Of a DNA stretch of 64,000 nt, positions 26,597-35,691 are shown piece by piece; within the stretch, counting starts at the first letter, position 1; every line of letters begins with the position of its first letter. The notes under the pieces are model-generated. The model saw nothing but the letters and a program-made list of their open reading frames with translations, was not told the origin of the DNA and did not search any database. Source of the stretch: Bowmanella pacifica (GTDB lineage: Bacteria; Pseudomonadota; Gammaproteobacteria; Enterobacterales; Alteromonadaceae); NCBI RefSeq assembly GCF_014645355.1, contig NZ_BMLS01000002.1:62001-126000 (forward strand), read 5' to 3'. The translations under genes and the position numbers were made by a program.

Positions 26597-27502
26597 TTAC
26601 AGCACAGGTTTAGGCATCAGCGGTTGCAGCAACTCGGCAATGCGGCGGAACAACCGTACCCGGGTGGTACCGTTACGCCACACCAGGCCGATCTCCCGGT
26701 ACGCCTTATCTTCGGCCGGAAATGACACCAGCGAACTGTGCTGCAGTATGTCGCTTTTCAGCGCCAGCTCCGGCAGGAAGGTCAAACCCAATCGGCTGTT
26801 GGCAAGCTGCACTAAGGTAAACAAACTGCTGGCCGCCAGTGCACTAACCTGCTCTTTGTGTTTCAGGCCACAAGCGCTTACCGCATGGCCGGTCATACAA
26901 TGTTCCTGCTGCAATAAGAACACGCTGTCTTTAGGTAAGGCGCTGAAATCCAGCGGCGAAGGCAGTAACTTGACCATATCGGGGTGTGCCACCAGATGGA
27001 AAGGATCATGACCAATCACCATCTGCTTACAGCCAGGGGTTTCCATGGGTAAGGCCAGGATCAACAAGTCCAGTTCGCCGCCATGCAGCTCCCTTAACAG
27101 GTTGGCGGTGGTATTTTCCTGCAATTGCAGACTTAAATCGGGCAGCGCCTCGCCCAAGGTGCTTATCAAGCCTTGCAGCAAAAATGGCGCAATAGTGGGG
27201 ATCACGCCAAGCTTAAGTTTACCTGCCTGCCAGTTTCCAGCACTGTGGGCATAATCCACCAGCTCGCTGGCGCCGTTAAGCAAGGCTTTACAACGCTCCA
27301 CCATTTCCAGCCCCAGCGCAGTAAAAATAAAGGTTTTATGATCCCGCTCCAACAACTGGCAGCCCAATTGTTCCTCCAGGTTCTGAATGGCGGTACTTAA
27401 GGTGGATTGGCTGACAAAGCAGCGCTGTGCGGCACGGTTAAAATGCTGCTCTTCATGTAAAACCACCAGGTAATGCAAGTGTTTAAGATTGGGCCATTTC
27501 AT
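26597..27502 (-). CDS. oxyR: OxyR-type peroxide-sensing LysR regulator
   Basis: The 301-residue LysR protein has a helix-turn-helix at about residues 18-60 (FNRAAQRCFVSQSTLSTAIQNL) and an effector domain. Cys202 and Cys211 in QEHCMTGHAVSACG match the spacing and context of Cys199 and Cys208 of E. coli OxyR, where peroxide forms a disulphide that activates transcription. The C-terminal part (GLTFLPELAL; REIGLVWRNGTTRVRLF) also follows OxyR. The start at 27502 has an AAGGAGG site. No catalase or peroxiredoxin gene is adjacent. Its divergent neighbour is a TonB-dependent receptor, with 184 bp between them. Confidence 0.88.
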   Translation of the reverse strand: MKWPNLKHLHYLVVLHEEQHFNRAAQRCFVSQSTLSTAIQNLEEQLGCQLLERDHKTFIFTALGLEMVERCKALLNGASELVDYAHSAGNWQAGKLKLGVIPTIAPFLLQGLISTLGEALPDLSLQLQENTTANLLRELHGGELDLLILALPMETPGCKQMVIGHDPFHLVAHPDMVKLLPSPLDFSALPKDSVFLLQQEHCMTGHAVSACGLKHKEQVSALAASSLFTLVQLANSRLGLTFLPELALKSDILQHSSLVSFPAEDKAYREIGLVWRNGTTRVRLFRRIAELLQPLMPKPVL

Positions 27503-27686
27503 CCCGACCTCCTTTGTAACTAAACCTATTAAAAGGCATGAAATTAATCTAATTAGCTAATCCTAACAGAATAATCTCCGTTTGCCTGAGCGTATTTGTC
27601 CCCTTAGATTGAAGTTTTTTGTCCTTGTGGTTGCGCCCCCCTTACCGCAACAATTCAAACACAAATTAACAAGGCGTTTACATAAG

Positions 27687-29945
27687 ATGATGTCACACCC
27701 TACCAATTCATTAACATTCGCGCTTAACACCCGTAAACAGTTGCTGGCTCTGGCTGTCGGCCTGGCTTTAGCGCCCGCCGTTAACGCCCAGGCACCATCA
27801 GAACCCAAGGCGGAGCGCAGTATTGAAGTGATCGAAGTATCAGCCACGCGCCAAACCGAAAATCTGCAGGATGTGCCAATAGCCGTAACGGCTCTGTCGG
27901 CCAATGAACTGGAAAAAATGCAGATCCTGGACCTGGGTGACCTGGAGTCACATGTACCTAACTTAAACCTGCATGTGGGGGATGCCTCAAACGCGGTGAT
28001 TTATATTCGCGGCGTGGGACAAATTGATTCGATCTCCTTTAACGACCCCGGCGTTGGCGTGTATCTGGATGACGTCTATATGGGCCGGGTACAAGGCTCG
28101 TTTCTGGATGTGGTGGATCCGCAACAAATTGAAGTGCTACGTGGCCCGCAAGGTACCTTGTATGGCCGCAATACCATAGGCGGCGCGGTGAAGTTTACCA
28201 GTGCCAAACCTACTGATATTACCGAAGGCTATGTAGATGTGGGCGTCGGAAACTATGGCCTGCTGAACCTCAAAGGCAGCATCAGTGGTGCCTTGGTGGA
28301 AGATAAATTGCTGGGTCGCTTTGCCATCGCCAGCAGCAAGCGAGACGGCTATGCCGAGAACACCCTAACGGGTGAAGATGATTACGATAAAGATACCCTG
28401 GCCTGGCGTGGCAGCCTGCTGTATCAGATCAGCGATAACCTGTCGGCTTACCTGGTGGTAGACGGCTCTGACAGCTCGCCCAATCATTCCCGTACCCCCC
28501 ATCGTGAAACACCGATTTATTCGATGTCACAGGGGCAAATGCTGCCACCGGGAGATGACCCTTTTACGGTTAATGTGAACTACAACGATCTGGAAAGCCT
28601 GGAAACCGCAGGCGGTGCCCTGACCTTGGAATACTTGAGGGGTAACAGCACATTCAAATCTATCAGCGCCTATCGGCAGATGGACTATCGCACGCATCTG
28701 GATCTGGATGGCACCGCAGATGGCTCGTTCGGGATCTACAATTTTGAAGATCAGGATCAGCTCAGCCAGGAGTTCCAGTGGTTGTACAATACAGAAGGTA
28801 TGTCACTGGTTTCCGGGGTTTACTACTTTAAGGAAGATGACAGCACCTTGGGCGGGGCAGTAGCACCGGACTTTTTTGTGCCGCTGGGCGAAGGTGTGTA
28901 TTTCCCTTTCCCGGTAATGAGCGCCGGATTACGTGACCAGACCAATACCAGCAGTGCGATTTATGCCAACCTGAGCTGGGATCTGACCCCAGAGCTTGGA
29001 CTAACCCTTGGGGCGCGCTACACCAAAGAGAAAAAACAGGTATCCAGCCGCGGGGAAGAATTTGCCGGTACAGGCATCAACAGTGCCGAAGAAATGGAAC
29101 GAGTATTTGGTACCGGTGTTGGCCACTCACCCTCAGGTTATGACGCCGAACAGAGCTGGAACAACTTTTCCCCCAAACTGTCATTGGATTATAAGCTCAA
29201 TGCCGATCACCTGCTGTATGCCAGCACCAGCCGCGGCTTTAAGAGCGGTGGTTTTAACGGCCGTTTAACCTCCTTTGCTCAGCCCTTTGACCCGGAAACC
29301 ATGTGGAGCTACGAAGTGGGCTCCAAGTCCATGCTCAACAACGACAATGTACGTCTAAACCTGGCCGCGTTTTACAACGACTACAAGAACTTCCAGCTCA
29401 GTCGTTTCTCCATTGACCCGGATAGTGGCGCCTTCTTATCGCTGTTCGAAAACGCCGGTAAGGCCACTATTTACGGGGCCGAGATGGAGCTGAGCGCGGT
29501 GTTAACCGACTCACTGACTCTGAATATGAACGCCGGTTATCTGGGCGGCGGTTACGATGAGCTGATCGGCGATTTTGATCAGGAGATCAGCGATGAGCGC
29601 GAACTGGTTAACGCGCCCAAATGGAATGGTCGCCTTGGACTGGAATACTTTATGGAGCTGGACAGCGGCAGTCTGAACTGGTCGGTGTCAGCCAGCTATC
29701 GCAGCAAAACCTACCTGACGGTCAGCAGCAGTGAAGTGCTGGCGCAATCCGCTTATACCCTGATGGATATGTCGGTAACTTATCTGACTAATGACGAGCA
29801 GTGGCAGGTCAGTTTGTATGCCAACAACCTGACCGATAAACACTACCGTCAACACGGCTTCGATCTAAGTGCTTCCCCTGGCGTGCAGCTTGGTTACTAC
29901 GGTGCGCCACGTACTTACGGCGCTAATCTCAAATACAGGTTCTAA
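27687..29945 (+). CDS. TonB-dependent receptor of the ester-scavenging cluster
   Basis: I start at the ATG at 27687 rather than 27582 because it gives a signal peptide ending AVNAQA before the plug domain; the product is 752 residues. The TonB box region reads IEVIEVSATRQTENLQDVPIAV. Plug signatures include VYIRGVGQIDSI-like sequence, VYLDDVYMGRVQG and VLRGPQGTLYGRNTIGGAV. The barrel ends NLKYRF. It differs from the two receptors at 10.5 and 18.5 kb and is of the type often found near lipid, steroid or aromatic degradation genes. It heads a tight run with two hydrolases and an AraC regulator. Confidence 0.92.
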   Translation: MMSHPTNSLTFALNTRKQLLALAVGLALAPAVNAQAPSEPKAERSIEVIEVSATRQTENLQDVPIAVTALSANELEKMQILDLGDLESHVPNLNLHVGDASNAVIYIRGVGQIDSISFNDPGVGVYLDDVYMGRVQGSFLDVVDPQQIEVLRGPQGTLYGRNTIGGAVKFTSAKPTDITEGYVDVGVGNYGLLNLKGSISGALVEDKLLGRFAIASSKRDGYAENTLTGEDDYDKDTLAWRGSLLYQISDNLSAYLVVDGSDSSPNHSRTPHRETPIYSMSQGQMLPPGDDPFTVNVNYNDLESLETAGGALTLEYLRGNSTFKSISAYRQMDYRTHLDLDGTADGSFGIYNFEDQDQLSQEFQWLYNTEGMSLVSGVYYFKEDDSTLGGAVAPDFFVPLGEGVYFPFPVMSAGLRDQTNTSSAIYANLSWDLTPELGLTLGARYTKEKKQVSSRGEEFAGTGINSAEEMERVFGTGVGHSPSGYDAEQSWNNFSPKLSLDYKLNADHLLYASTSRGFKSGGFNGRLTSFAQPFDPETMWSYEVGSKSMLNNDNVRLNLAAFYNDYKNFQLSRFSIDPDSGAFLSLFENAGKATIYGAEMELSAVLTDSLTLNMNAGYLGGGYDELIGDFDQEISDERELVNAPKWNGRLGLEYFMELDSGSLNWSVSASYRSKTYLTVSSSEVLAQSAYTLMDMSVTYLTNDEQWQVSLYANNLTDKHYRQHGFDLSASPGVQLGYYGAPRTYGANLKYRF

Positions 29946-29948
29946 CAG

Positions 29949-30911
29949 ATGATGGATAAGGAAACCCAAGCGCTGCTGGCGCAATTTAACCAGCATGTTC
30001 CCAGCACAGACGAGACGCAAACAGGCATTGAAGCGTCCAGAGCCGGGGCCAGAGCCATGTTTATCGGCCTGCAGGGGCCGGTTAATCCCGACTGCCGGGT
30101 TACGGATCTGAGTATTCCGGGCAAAGACGGCAAAACTCCGGCGCGGCTTTACCGGCCGCAGGGAGAGAGCGATATGCCACTGCCTCTGGTGCTGTTTGTA
30201 CACGGCGGCGGCTGGTCTCTGGGCGATCTGGACTGTTATGACGCGCTGGTCAGGGATCTTTGCCAGCAAAGTGGCTGCCTGTTTATCAGTCTGGACTACC
30301 GTCTGGCCCCCGATCATCCCTACCCGGCAGGACTGGATGACGTCAGTCAGGCGCTGGACTGGGTGTTTGCCCAGGCACACACACTGCACGCCGACCCACA
30401 GCGCATCGCCATTATGGGTGACAGTGCCGGTGGCAATCTGGCGTTGGTGGCCAGCCATCGCTTACATAGTAAAGGCTCTTTGCGACTGGCAGCCCAGTAC
30501 CTGATTTATCCGGTACTGGATGTGCATAATAGCCATGACCAATACCCCTCTCGTTTGCAGTTTGGTAACGGTGACTACCTGCTGGCCAACGCCGCCATTG
30601 ACGGTACCCGAGACTGGTACATAGGTGGGCAGGCAGGCAGCGACAATCCCGAAGTCTCTCCTATGTTGCTCACTGAGCTTAGCCATCTGCCGCCCACGTC
30701 GTTACTGGTAGCGGGTTTTGATCCGCTTAAGGACGAGGGAGAGCGCTTTGCCAGGCGATTACAACAAGCCGATGTGTTGCTGCGCTTCCAAAGCTTTGAA
30801 AGCACCATTCATGCCTTTCTTTCTTTTGGTGACCTGCCGGTAGCCAGGGAAGCCAGGCAGGCACTGGCCAATCAGCTAAAACAGGATCTGGCCGGTTCAC
30901 AAACAGCGTAA
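29949..30911 (+). CDS. alpha/beta hydrolase of the HSL esterase family
   Basis: The 320-residue protein lies three bases after the receptor stop and must share its transcript. The oxyanion motif HGGGW (residues 85-89) and the nucleophile motif GDSAGGN with Ser159 define the hormone-sensitive-lipase family. Candidate Asp and His of the triad lie in VAGFDPLKDEGE and STIHAFLSF. There is no signal peptide, so it is cytoplasmic. Such enzymes cleave short-chain esters of various acyl chains. In this cluster it could finish breaking down ester fragments taken up by the receptor. The exact substrate is not evident. Confidence 0.92.
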   Translation: MMDKETQALLAQFNQHVPSTDETQTGIEASRAGARAMFIGLQGPVNPDCRVTDLSIPGKDGKTPARLYRPQGESDMPLPLVLFVHGGGWSLGDLDCYDALVRDLCQQSGCLFISLDYRLAPDHPYPAGLDDVSQALDWVFAQAHTLHADPQRIAIMGDSAGGNLALVASHRLHSKGSLRLAAQYLIYPVLDVHNSHDQYPSRLQFGNGDYLLANAAIDGTRDWYIGGQAGSDNPEVSPMLLTELSHLPPTSLLVAGFDPLKDEGERFARRLQQADVLLRFQSFESTIHAFLSFGDLPVAREARQALANQLKQDLAGSQTA

Positions 30912-30922
30912 AGGAGAACCTT

Positions 30923-32170
30923 ATGCGTAAGTTAGTCCCGATGTTTCGCGTTTCCAACTGGCTGGGCGGTATCAGCCTGGCGTTATGTAGCCTGAGTATG
31001 CCGGCGCTGGCCGGCCCCACCAGTTTGCAAGCCACTTATACCAGCGGTATCAGCAATGGCTGGGTAAAAGTAGAGCGCTGGCGGGATACCAGTGGAAATA
31101 TTGGTCAGGAAGCGTTTCCCAGCGATGGCCGTGGCGATCAAAGTGGTCAGCGGGCCACTTTCTTTGCCGATCCCAGCCCTTCGTCTGACAACTTTCTGCT
31201 CTACTACGCCCCCGGCTGGAACACCAACAGCAAAGCGGTACCTGTACTGCTTATTCACGGGGCCAATCAGGATGCCGACCTTGCCTGGGCTAATCCCAAT
31301 GACGCAGGCGACTACGGTTGTGGCCAACAAAGCTGCCCAACTACGGGTTTAATGCAGGCCCTAGCCGCCGACAACTTCAAGGTATTTGCCTTGTCGTTGG
31401 CACATAAAAATGGCGACGGCTATATCTGGGCCGAGCAAATTGCCAATGCCATCAGCGTTATCAAAAGCCAGACCGGTGCCAGTCAGGTTGACCTGGTGAC
31501 CTGGTCAAAAAGCGCCTTTAATGCCCGTATGTATGTCTCTTCTGTTACCCAGCCCTGGGGCACCAGCTATCAAGGTGATGTGCGACGTTTAGTTATGCTC
31601 GGCGCACCAAATAACGGCATAGACTGGTCGTTCCGCCATGGCTGGACACATACCTTTGCCGTTTATCCAGGTTGTGGCGGCGTAATTAACGGCCCCACCG
31701 CCCACGACAGCATCTTGTGCTACGGCATCTGGCAAAGTGGCAGCCAGTGGAGTTATGCCTCCAGCTATTTCCCAGGCTCGGTACAAATGCTTAAACGTTG
31801 GGACAGCACTTATGCATTGCCCGTCAGCGAGCAGGATTGGTACACCACTTACGAAGGCGGCTGGGGTTTCTACACCCATGGACAGGGCATTGATGCCTTC
31901 CTGCCCTATTCACTGGTGGACGATGTGCGCGCGGCCGGAACAGACCCCGCAGTGCGGGTACACAACTTATGTGGCAACAAAGCCGATATTGCCTTGATCC
32001 ACAATGAACATACCGGCCCATCCGATGGCGTGGTGTTTGTTTCCAGCTGTAATGATGCCAGTGGCCTGGGCAATCATGGCGGTTCGGCAACAATTAGCGT
32101 AAATCACCTTAAGCTTGGCTGGTCAAGTAGCGGTATCAACCAAATTAAGACCTGGTTGAACGCGCTGTAG
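30923..32170 (+). CDS. secreted lipase-like alpha/beta hydrolase with unusual nucleophile elbow
   Basis: The 415-residue protein has a long signal peptide (cleavage near SMPALA) and an AAGGAG ribosome site 11 bp after the previous stop. The oxyanion region VPVLLIHGANQDAD and DLVTWSKSAFNARMYV mark an alpha/beta hydrolase. The nucleophile Ser195 sits in W-S-K-S rather than the usual G-x-S-x-G. Later motifs are RLVMLGAPNNGIDW and a C-terminal NHLKLGWSS that may hold the catalytic His. Seven or so Cys in the mature part suggest disulphides, as in secreted lipases and polyester depolymerases. It probably hydrolyses an extracellular or periplasmic ester whose products enter by the receptor. Confidence 0.82.
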   Translation: MRKLVPMFRVSNWLGGISLALCSLSMPALAGPTSLQATYTSGISNGWVKVERWRDTSGNIGQEAFPSDGRGDQSGQRATFFADPSPSSDNFLLYYAPGWNTNSKAVPVLLIHGANQDADLAWANPNDAGDYGCGQQSCPTTGLMQALAADNFKVFALSLAHKNGDGYIWAEQIANAISVIKSQTGASQVDLVTWSKSAFNARMYVSSVTQPWGTSYQGDVRRLVMLGAPNNGIDWSFRHGWTHTFAVYPGCGGVINGPTAHDSILCYGIWQSGSQWSYASSYFPGSVQMLKRWDSTYALPVSEQDWYTTYEGGWGFYTHGQGIDAFLPYSLVDDVRAAGTDPAVRVHNLCGNKADIALIHNEHTGPSDGVVFVSSCNDASGLGNHGGSATISVNHLKLGWSSSGINQIKTWLNAL

Positions 32171-32219
32171 CCGAATATATGGCACCTAACTTAAGCAGGA
32201 TTGATATGGCGTAACCTTT

Positions 32220-33290
32220 ATGCTCTATTTTGCTCAACCGTCTTACATGGGGTGCCGTTTGCCCGTGACCGAGAAACATCCATTCAGCCCGGATTTACCT
32301 AAAATCCGGGCCAATGCTATGACGACCCTGGAGCATATTCTGGCCGGTGCCGGTATGAGTTTGGACGAGCAGCTACGCCGCTCAGGACTTGCTCATAGCG
32401 GTGAGCTGAATATTGTCGACTTTCTGCGTATTCTTGAGTCTTTCGCGGTTGAGGTATGTGACGAATCCCTGCATATGTCCAAACGGCCACTATTGCCGGG
32501 TACCAATGATCACGTTTTATCCAACCTGGGCAAATGCCGCAGCCTGCAAGATGCCCTGCAGGAGCTGGCCGCCTCCTATAATTTCATTCATGGCGGTGCC
32601 TATAACCGTGTGGAACGTCGCGACCGCGAATTGCTGTATATCATTGATGATAGACAGTTCCCCTACCTGGACGACAGTGATCCCACCCATATCCGTTTTA
32701 ATATGGACTGCGTGTTGCTCTACGTACATGGTGTGGTGTGTTCATTGGGTGGCCACGGCGCGGCCAATAGCCTGCTAAAAGTACAAAGTCGCGCTGATAA
32801 TGGCGATAACTCAGTATTGCAGGCGGCTTTTTCGCACTTACCGCTAAGATTCGGCGCGTCCAGCTATGTGTTGCATTATGACTTGGCCATGGCTGAGCAA
32901 CCTTTGCAATGGCAAGCTCCCTTAACCTTAAGCAGTGTGTATAACCAATTGCAGTTTCACCTGGGTCAAAGCAACAATGACAGCAACCTGGTAAGTAAGG
33001 TCAGAGGCATGCTGGAACAGGGCATACAAAGCCAGGAGGCAGTGGCGGCAGAATTGGGTTACAGCGTGGCTACGCTGCGGCGCAAATTAGCCCAAAGCCA
33101 AAGTAGCTTTAGGGAGTGCCGCGAACAAGTATTGAATCAAGAAGCAAAAACCCTACTGGCCCAACAACTGGCATTGGAAGAGGTGGCTCAGCGTCTGCAC
33201 TTTTCTGATGCCCGCAGCTTTAACCGCGCATTTAAAACCTGGAATGGCGTGACCCCCCGCGATTACATGGAAAGCCTGTCTCAGGACTAA
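32220..33290 (+). CDS. AraC-family transcriptional regulator
   Basis: The 356-residue protein has an N-terminal ligand-binding region of the Arabinose_bd type (about 35-220; LSNLGKCRSLQDALQELAASY, VHGVVCSLGGHGAANSLL). A C-terminal AraC-type double helix-turn-helix follows (about 258-350; EAVAAELGYSVATLRRKLA; LEEVAQRLHFSDARSFNRAFKTWNGVTPRDYM). It closes the receptor-esterase-lipase cluster, 49 bp after the lipase stop, and is the likely activator of that cluster. The start is uncertain: 32220 lacks a ribosome site, and ATG at 32247 or the ATG before TTLEHILAGAG are alternatives. Confidence 0.88.
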   Translation: MLYFAQPSYMGCRLPVTEKHPFSPDLPKIRANAMTTLEHILAGAGMSLDEQLRRSGLAHSGELNIVDFLRILESFAVEVCDESLHMSKRPLLPGTNDHVLSNLGKCRSLQDALQELAASYNFIHGGAYNRVERRDRELLYIIDDRQFPYLDDSDPTHIRFNMDCVLLYVHGVVCSLGGHGAANSLLKVQSRADNGDNSVLQAAFSHLPLRFGASSYVLHYDLAMAEQPLQWQAPLTLSSVYNQLQFHLGQSNNDSNLVSKVRGMLEQGIQSQEAVAAELGYSVATLRRKLAQSQSSFRECREQVLNQEAKTLLAQQLALEEVAQRLHFSDARSFNRAFKTWNGVTPRDYMESLSQD

Positions 33291-33315
33291 TAGCGCCTCG
33301 CTCTTCTAGATCACA

Positions 33316-33623
33316 GGAATGGTGGAAGTGCAGATTACGCACGACTCCAGGGAAGGAGGAGGTAGAGCGACTCAGGAGACAAAGCCGAGGAGCTGTCATC
33401 TGCCCGTCCGTCCTGAACATCGCCGCTCCTTCGCATCCATGCAACCGCGGAATACGACCGCCAAGGATGGCGGAAGTGCAGATTACGCAGGAGCTGTCAT
33501 CTGCCCGTTCGTCCATGAACATCGCCGTTCCTTCGCGTCCATGCGACCGCGGAATACGACCGCCAAGGATGGCGGAAGTGACGAAAATGCAGGAGCAACT
33601 TTTCGTCCCGTCCATCCATGGAC
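33316..33623. repeat. tandem intergenic repeats, about 101-bp unit
   Basis: Two near-identical units run 33389-33489 and 33490-33591, each starting GGAGCTGTCATCTGCCCG and containing the perfect inverted repeat CCGCCA-AGGA-TGGCGG. A partial unit lies before them (33316-33341, matching ...GGAAGTGCAGATTACGCA) and another after (33592-33623). Units differ at roughly ten positions. The open frames that run through them on both strands look like by-products of the repeats. Confidence 0.85.
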
Positions 33624-33625
33624 AT

Positions 33626-33650
33626 AAAAAACCCGGCAGAAGCCGGGTTT
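33626..33650 (-). terminator. Rho-independent terminator of the pit transcript
   Basis: AAACCCGGC (33629-33637) and GCCGGGTTT (33642-33650) form a stem. Read on the minus strand it ends in TTTTTT, 20 bp beyond the pit stop. Confidence 0.85.
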
Positions 33651-33670
33651 CTTGAATAGGATTAGCAGGC

Positions 33671-34939
33671 TTAGGCCGAGAAGATTCCCTTCAGCATAAA
33701 GAAGAACATAATCGACAAGGCCGCACCTATAGGCAGAGTCACCACCCAGGACACCACGATATTACGAATAACACCTAAGTTCAGGGCCGCAATGCCACGG
33801 GCCATACCCACACCTAATACCGCACCCACCAGGGTTTGGGTAGTAGAGATAGGCAAACCAGTACCAGAGGCCACAACAACAGTAGTAGCAGCAGCCAACT
33901 CAGCAGCAAAACCACGGCTTGGCGTCAGGTGAGTAATACCTTTACCTATGGTTTGAATCACGCGGTGACCAAAGATAGCCAGACCCAATACGATACCGAC
34001 CGCACCTAAGGGCAATATCCACCAGGCCAGTTTGGCTTTGCTGGCGATTTCACCATGGTTTTCCACTACGCTAACAACCGCAGCCAATGGGCCAATAGCG
34101 TTAGCCACATCGTTAGAACCGTGTGCAAAAGCCATACAACAAGCGGTAACCACCATCAAAATGGCAAACACTTTCTCAACGCTGGCAAATTGCATCTTAC
34201 GGTTTGCTTCCTGATCAATCTGAATGCGATTGATGTACAGCTTACCAATCACACCCACAGCCGCCGCAATGGCAATAGCAATCAGATACCCTTCCAGGTT
34301 ACCGATATGCAGACCAATGTGCTTAAGTCCTTTCTTGATTGTTACCAAAGACATCACAAAGCCCGCCAGCGCCATGTAATAAGGCACATAACGTTTGGCA
34401 TTAGCAAAAGGTGTGTCGGTATCAAAAATAAGCCGTTGGGCACTCATAAAGATGAGATAAGCAAGGAAACCGGATATGGCAGGGGTAACAATCCAGCTAC
34501 CGACAATACCTACTACCTGGCCCCATTCAACGGAGTCGGCACTGACACCCACGGCCGCAAAGCCAACAATGGCACCCACGATAGAGTGCGTAGTAGATAC
34601 CGGCCAGCCCAGATAAGAGGCGATAACCAACCAGATACCGGCTGCCAGCAAAGAGGCAATCATGCCGTAGACTAAGATTTCGGGGGAGTCGACAAAGTAA
34701 GCACTGTCGACTATGCCCTTGCGGATAGTGGACGTTACCTCCCCGCCTGCCAGGTAAGCCCCGGCAAACTCAAAAATCATGGCGATTACAATGGCCTGCT
34801 TGATAGTCAGTGCCTTGGAGCCTACGGAGGTCCCCATGGCATTGGCTACGTCATTCGCACCAATACCCCACGCCATAAGAAATCCCACGAACGCAGCCGT
34901 GGCTATCAGCATAAAGCCGTAAGTAGTTAAAATATCCAT
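33671..34939 (-). CDS. pit: low-affinity inorganic phosphate transporter (Pit family)
   Basis: PiT-family carriers move metal-phosphate or phosphate across the inner membrane using the proton or sodium gradient. The 422-residue protein has about ten membrane helices and the duplicated PiT signature: GIGANDVANAMGTSVGSKAL near residue 25 and GSNDVANAIGPLAAVV near 275. GWPVSTTHSIVGAIVGF and LPISTTQTLVGAVLG are the two repeats' STT motifs. It lies 11 bp after a DUF47 gene; this DUF47-pit pairing is widespread and DUF47 proteins act with the transporter. It belongs to a long phosphate block with pst and ppk genes. Confidence 0.93.
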   Translation of the reverse strand: MDILTTYGFMLIATAAFVGFLMAWGIGANDVANAMGTSVGSKALTIKQAIVIAMIFEFAGAYLAGGEVTSTIRKGIVDSAYFVDSPEILVYGMIASLLAAGIWLVIASYLGWPVSTTHSIVGAIVGFAAVGVSADSVEWGQVVGIVGSWIVTPAISGFLAYLIFMSAQRLIFDTDTPFANAKRYVPYYMALAGFVMSLVTIKKGLKHIGLHIGNLEGYLIAIAIAAAVGVIGKLYINRIQIDQEANRKMQFASVEKVFAILMVVTACCMAFAHGSNDVANAIGPLAAVVSVVENHGEIASKAKLAWWILPLGAVGIVLGLAIFGHRVIQTIGKGITHLTPSRGFAAELAAATTVVVASGTGLPISTTQTLVGAVLGVGMARGIAALNLGVIRNIVVSWVVTLPIGAALSIMFFFMLKGIFSA

Positions 34940-34950
34940 CAGACTGCCCT

Positions 34951-35628
34951 TTAGCTGGCTAGCATCAATTCAAGTCGCGACCCAACGCGTTGTGAGATGT
35001 CGGCCAAATCGCCGATCCATTCAATGACCTTGTACAGGAACATTACGTCTACCGGGTTTAACTGGCTTTCCAGCTTCCACAGCTCACGACGCAATACCAC
35101 CTGCATCTTGTCGGTGTCGTCTTCAATTTGATCAAGTTGGTCAATCATATCTTCAACAACTTTGACTTCCCGGCCTTTAAAACCGGTTTCCAGCAGCTCG
35201 TCCAGCTCGTTGGTGACGTTCTGGGCTTGGCGGGTAGCGTCGATTGAACGCATAACAAAATTGCGGAACAGGTCGTGCAGGGATTCATGGATTGCCAGTT
35301 GGCGGCCTAACATTAAACCGGAAATATCCCGCGCACGGTTGGCGATCTTGTCTTGCTGACTCAGCAGGTCCAACAGATCCTGGCGCTGGATGGGCATGAA
35401 AATACCTGCAGGCAGGTTAACTCTCAATTCACGTTTGAGAGCATCAGCCTTACGTTCAAGGTGAGAAATGTCATGTTGCAGTTTCTCCGCCTCTTTCCAA
35501 TCTTTGTTGAAAACGGCTTCAAAAAACGGTAACAAACCCTGACTACACTCATGAACGGTGTTGATATGCTCTTCCAGTGGTTTTAGCGGAGATTTCGCAA
35601 AAACCTCTAGAAATGAATTAGTTGACAT
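34951..35628 (-). CDS. DUF47/PhoU-like regulator of the phosphate transporter (TIGR00153 family)
   Basis: The first sensible start is the ATG at 35628 (MSTNSFLEVFAKSPLKPLEE), 225 residues. The protein is all helix, PhoU-like, with metal-site type residues (EKLQHDISHLERKADALKREL; DQIEDDTDKMQVVLRREL). It precedes pit with an 11-bp gap, the typical pairing, and is thought to control the neighbouring Pit transporter. A PHO-box-like sequence (35692-35709) lies in its upstream region, suggesting that phosphate limitation acts on this pair. Confidence 0.9.
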   Translation of the reverse strand: MSTNSFLEVFAKSPLKPLEEHINTVHECSQGLLPFFEAVFNKDWKEAEKLQHDISHLERKADALKRELRVNLPAGIFMPIQRQDLLDLLSQQDKIANRARDISGLMLGRQLAIHESLHDLFRNFVMRSIDATRQAQNVTNELDELLETGFKGREVKVVEDMIDQLDQIEDDTDKMQVVLRRELWKLESQLNPVDVMFLYKVIEWIGDLADISQRVGSRLELMLAS

Positions 35629-35691
35629 AAATGGCACTGTTTCTACCTTCAAGGTGGTGGCGCATGATACACCACAGAATATGAACGAAAT

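Noticed and set aside
33232-33655. Several open frames in the repeat region between the AraC gene and pit
   Set aside because: They follow the 101-bp repeats in every frame, repeat the same peptide blocks and lack ribosome sites.
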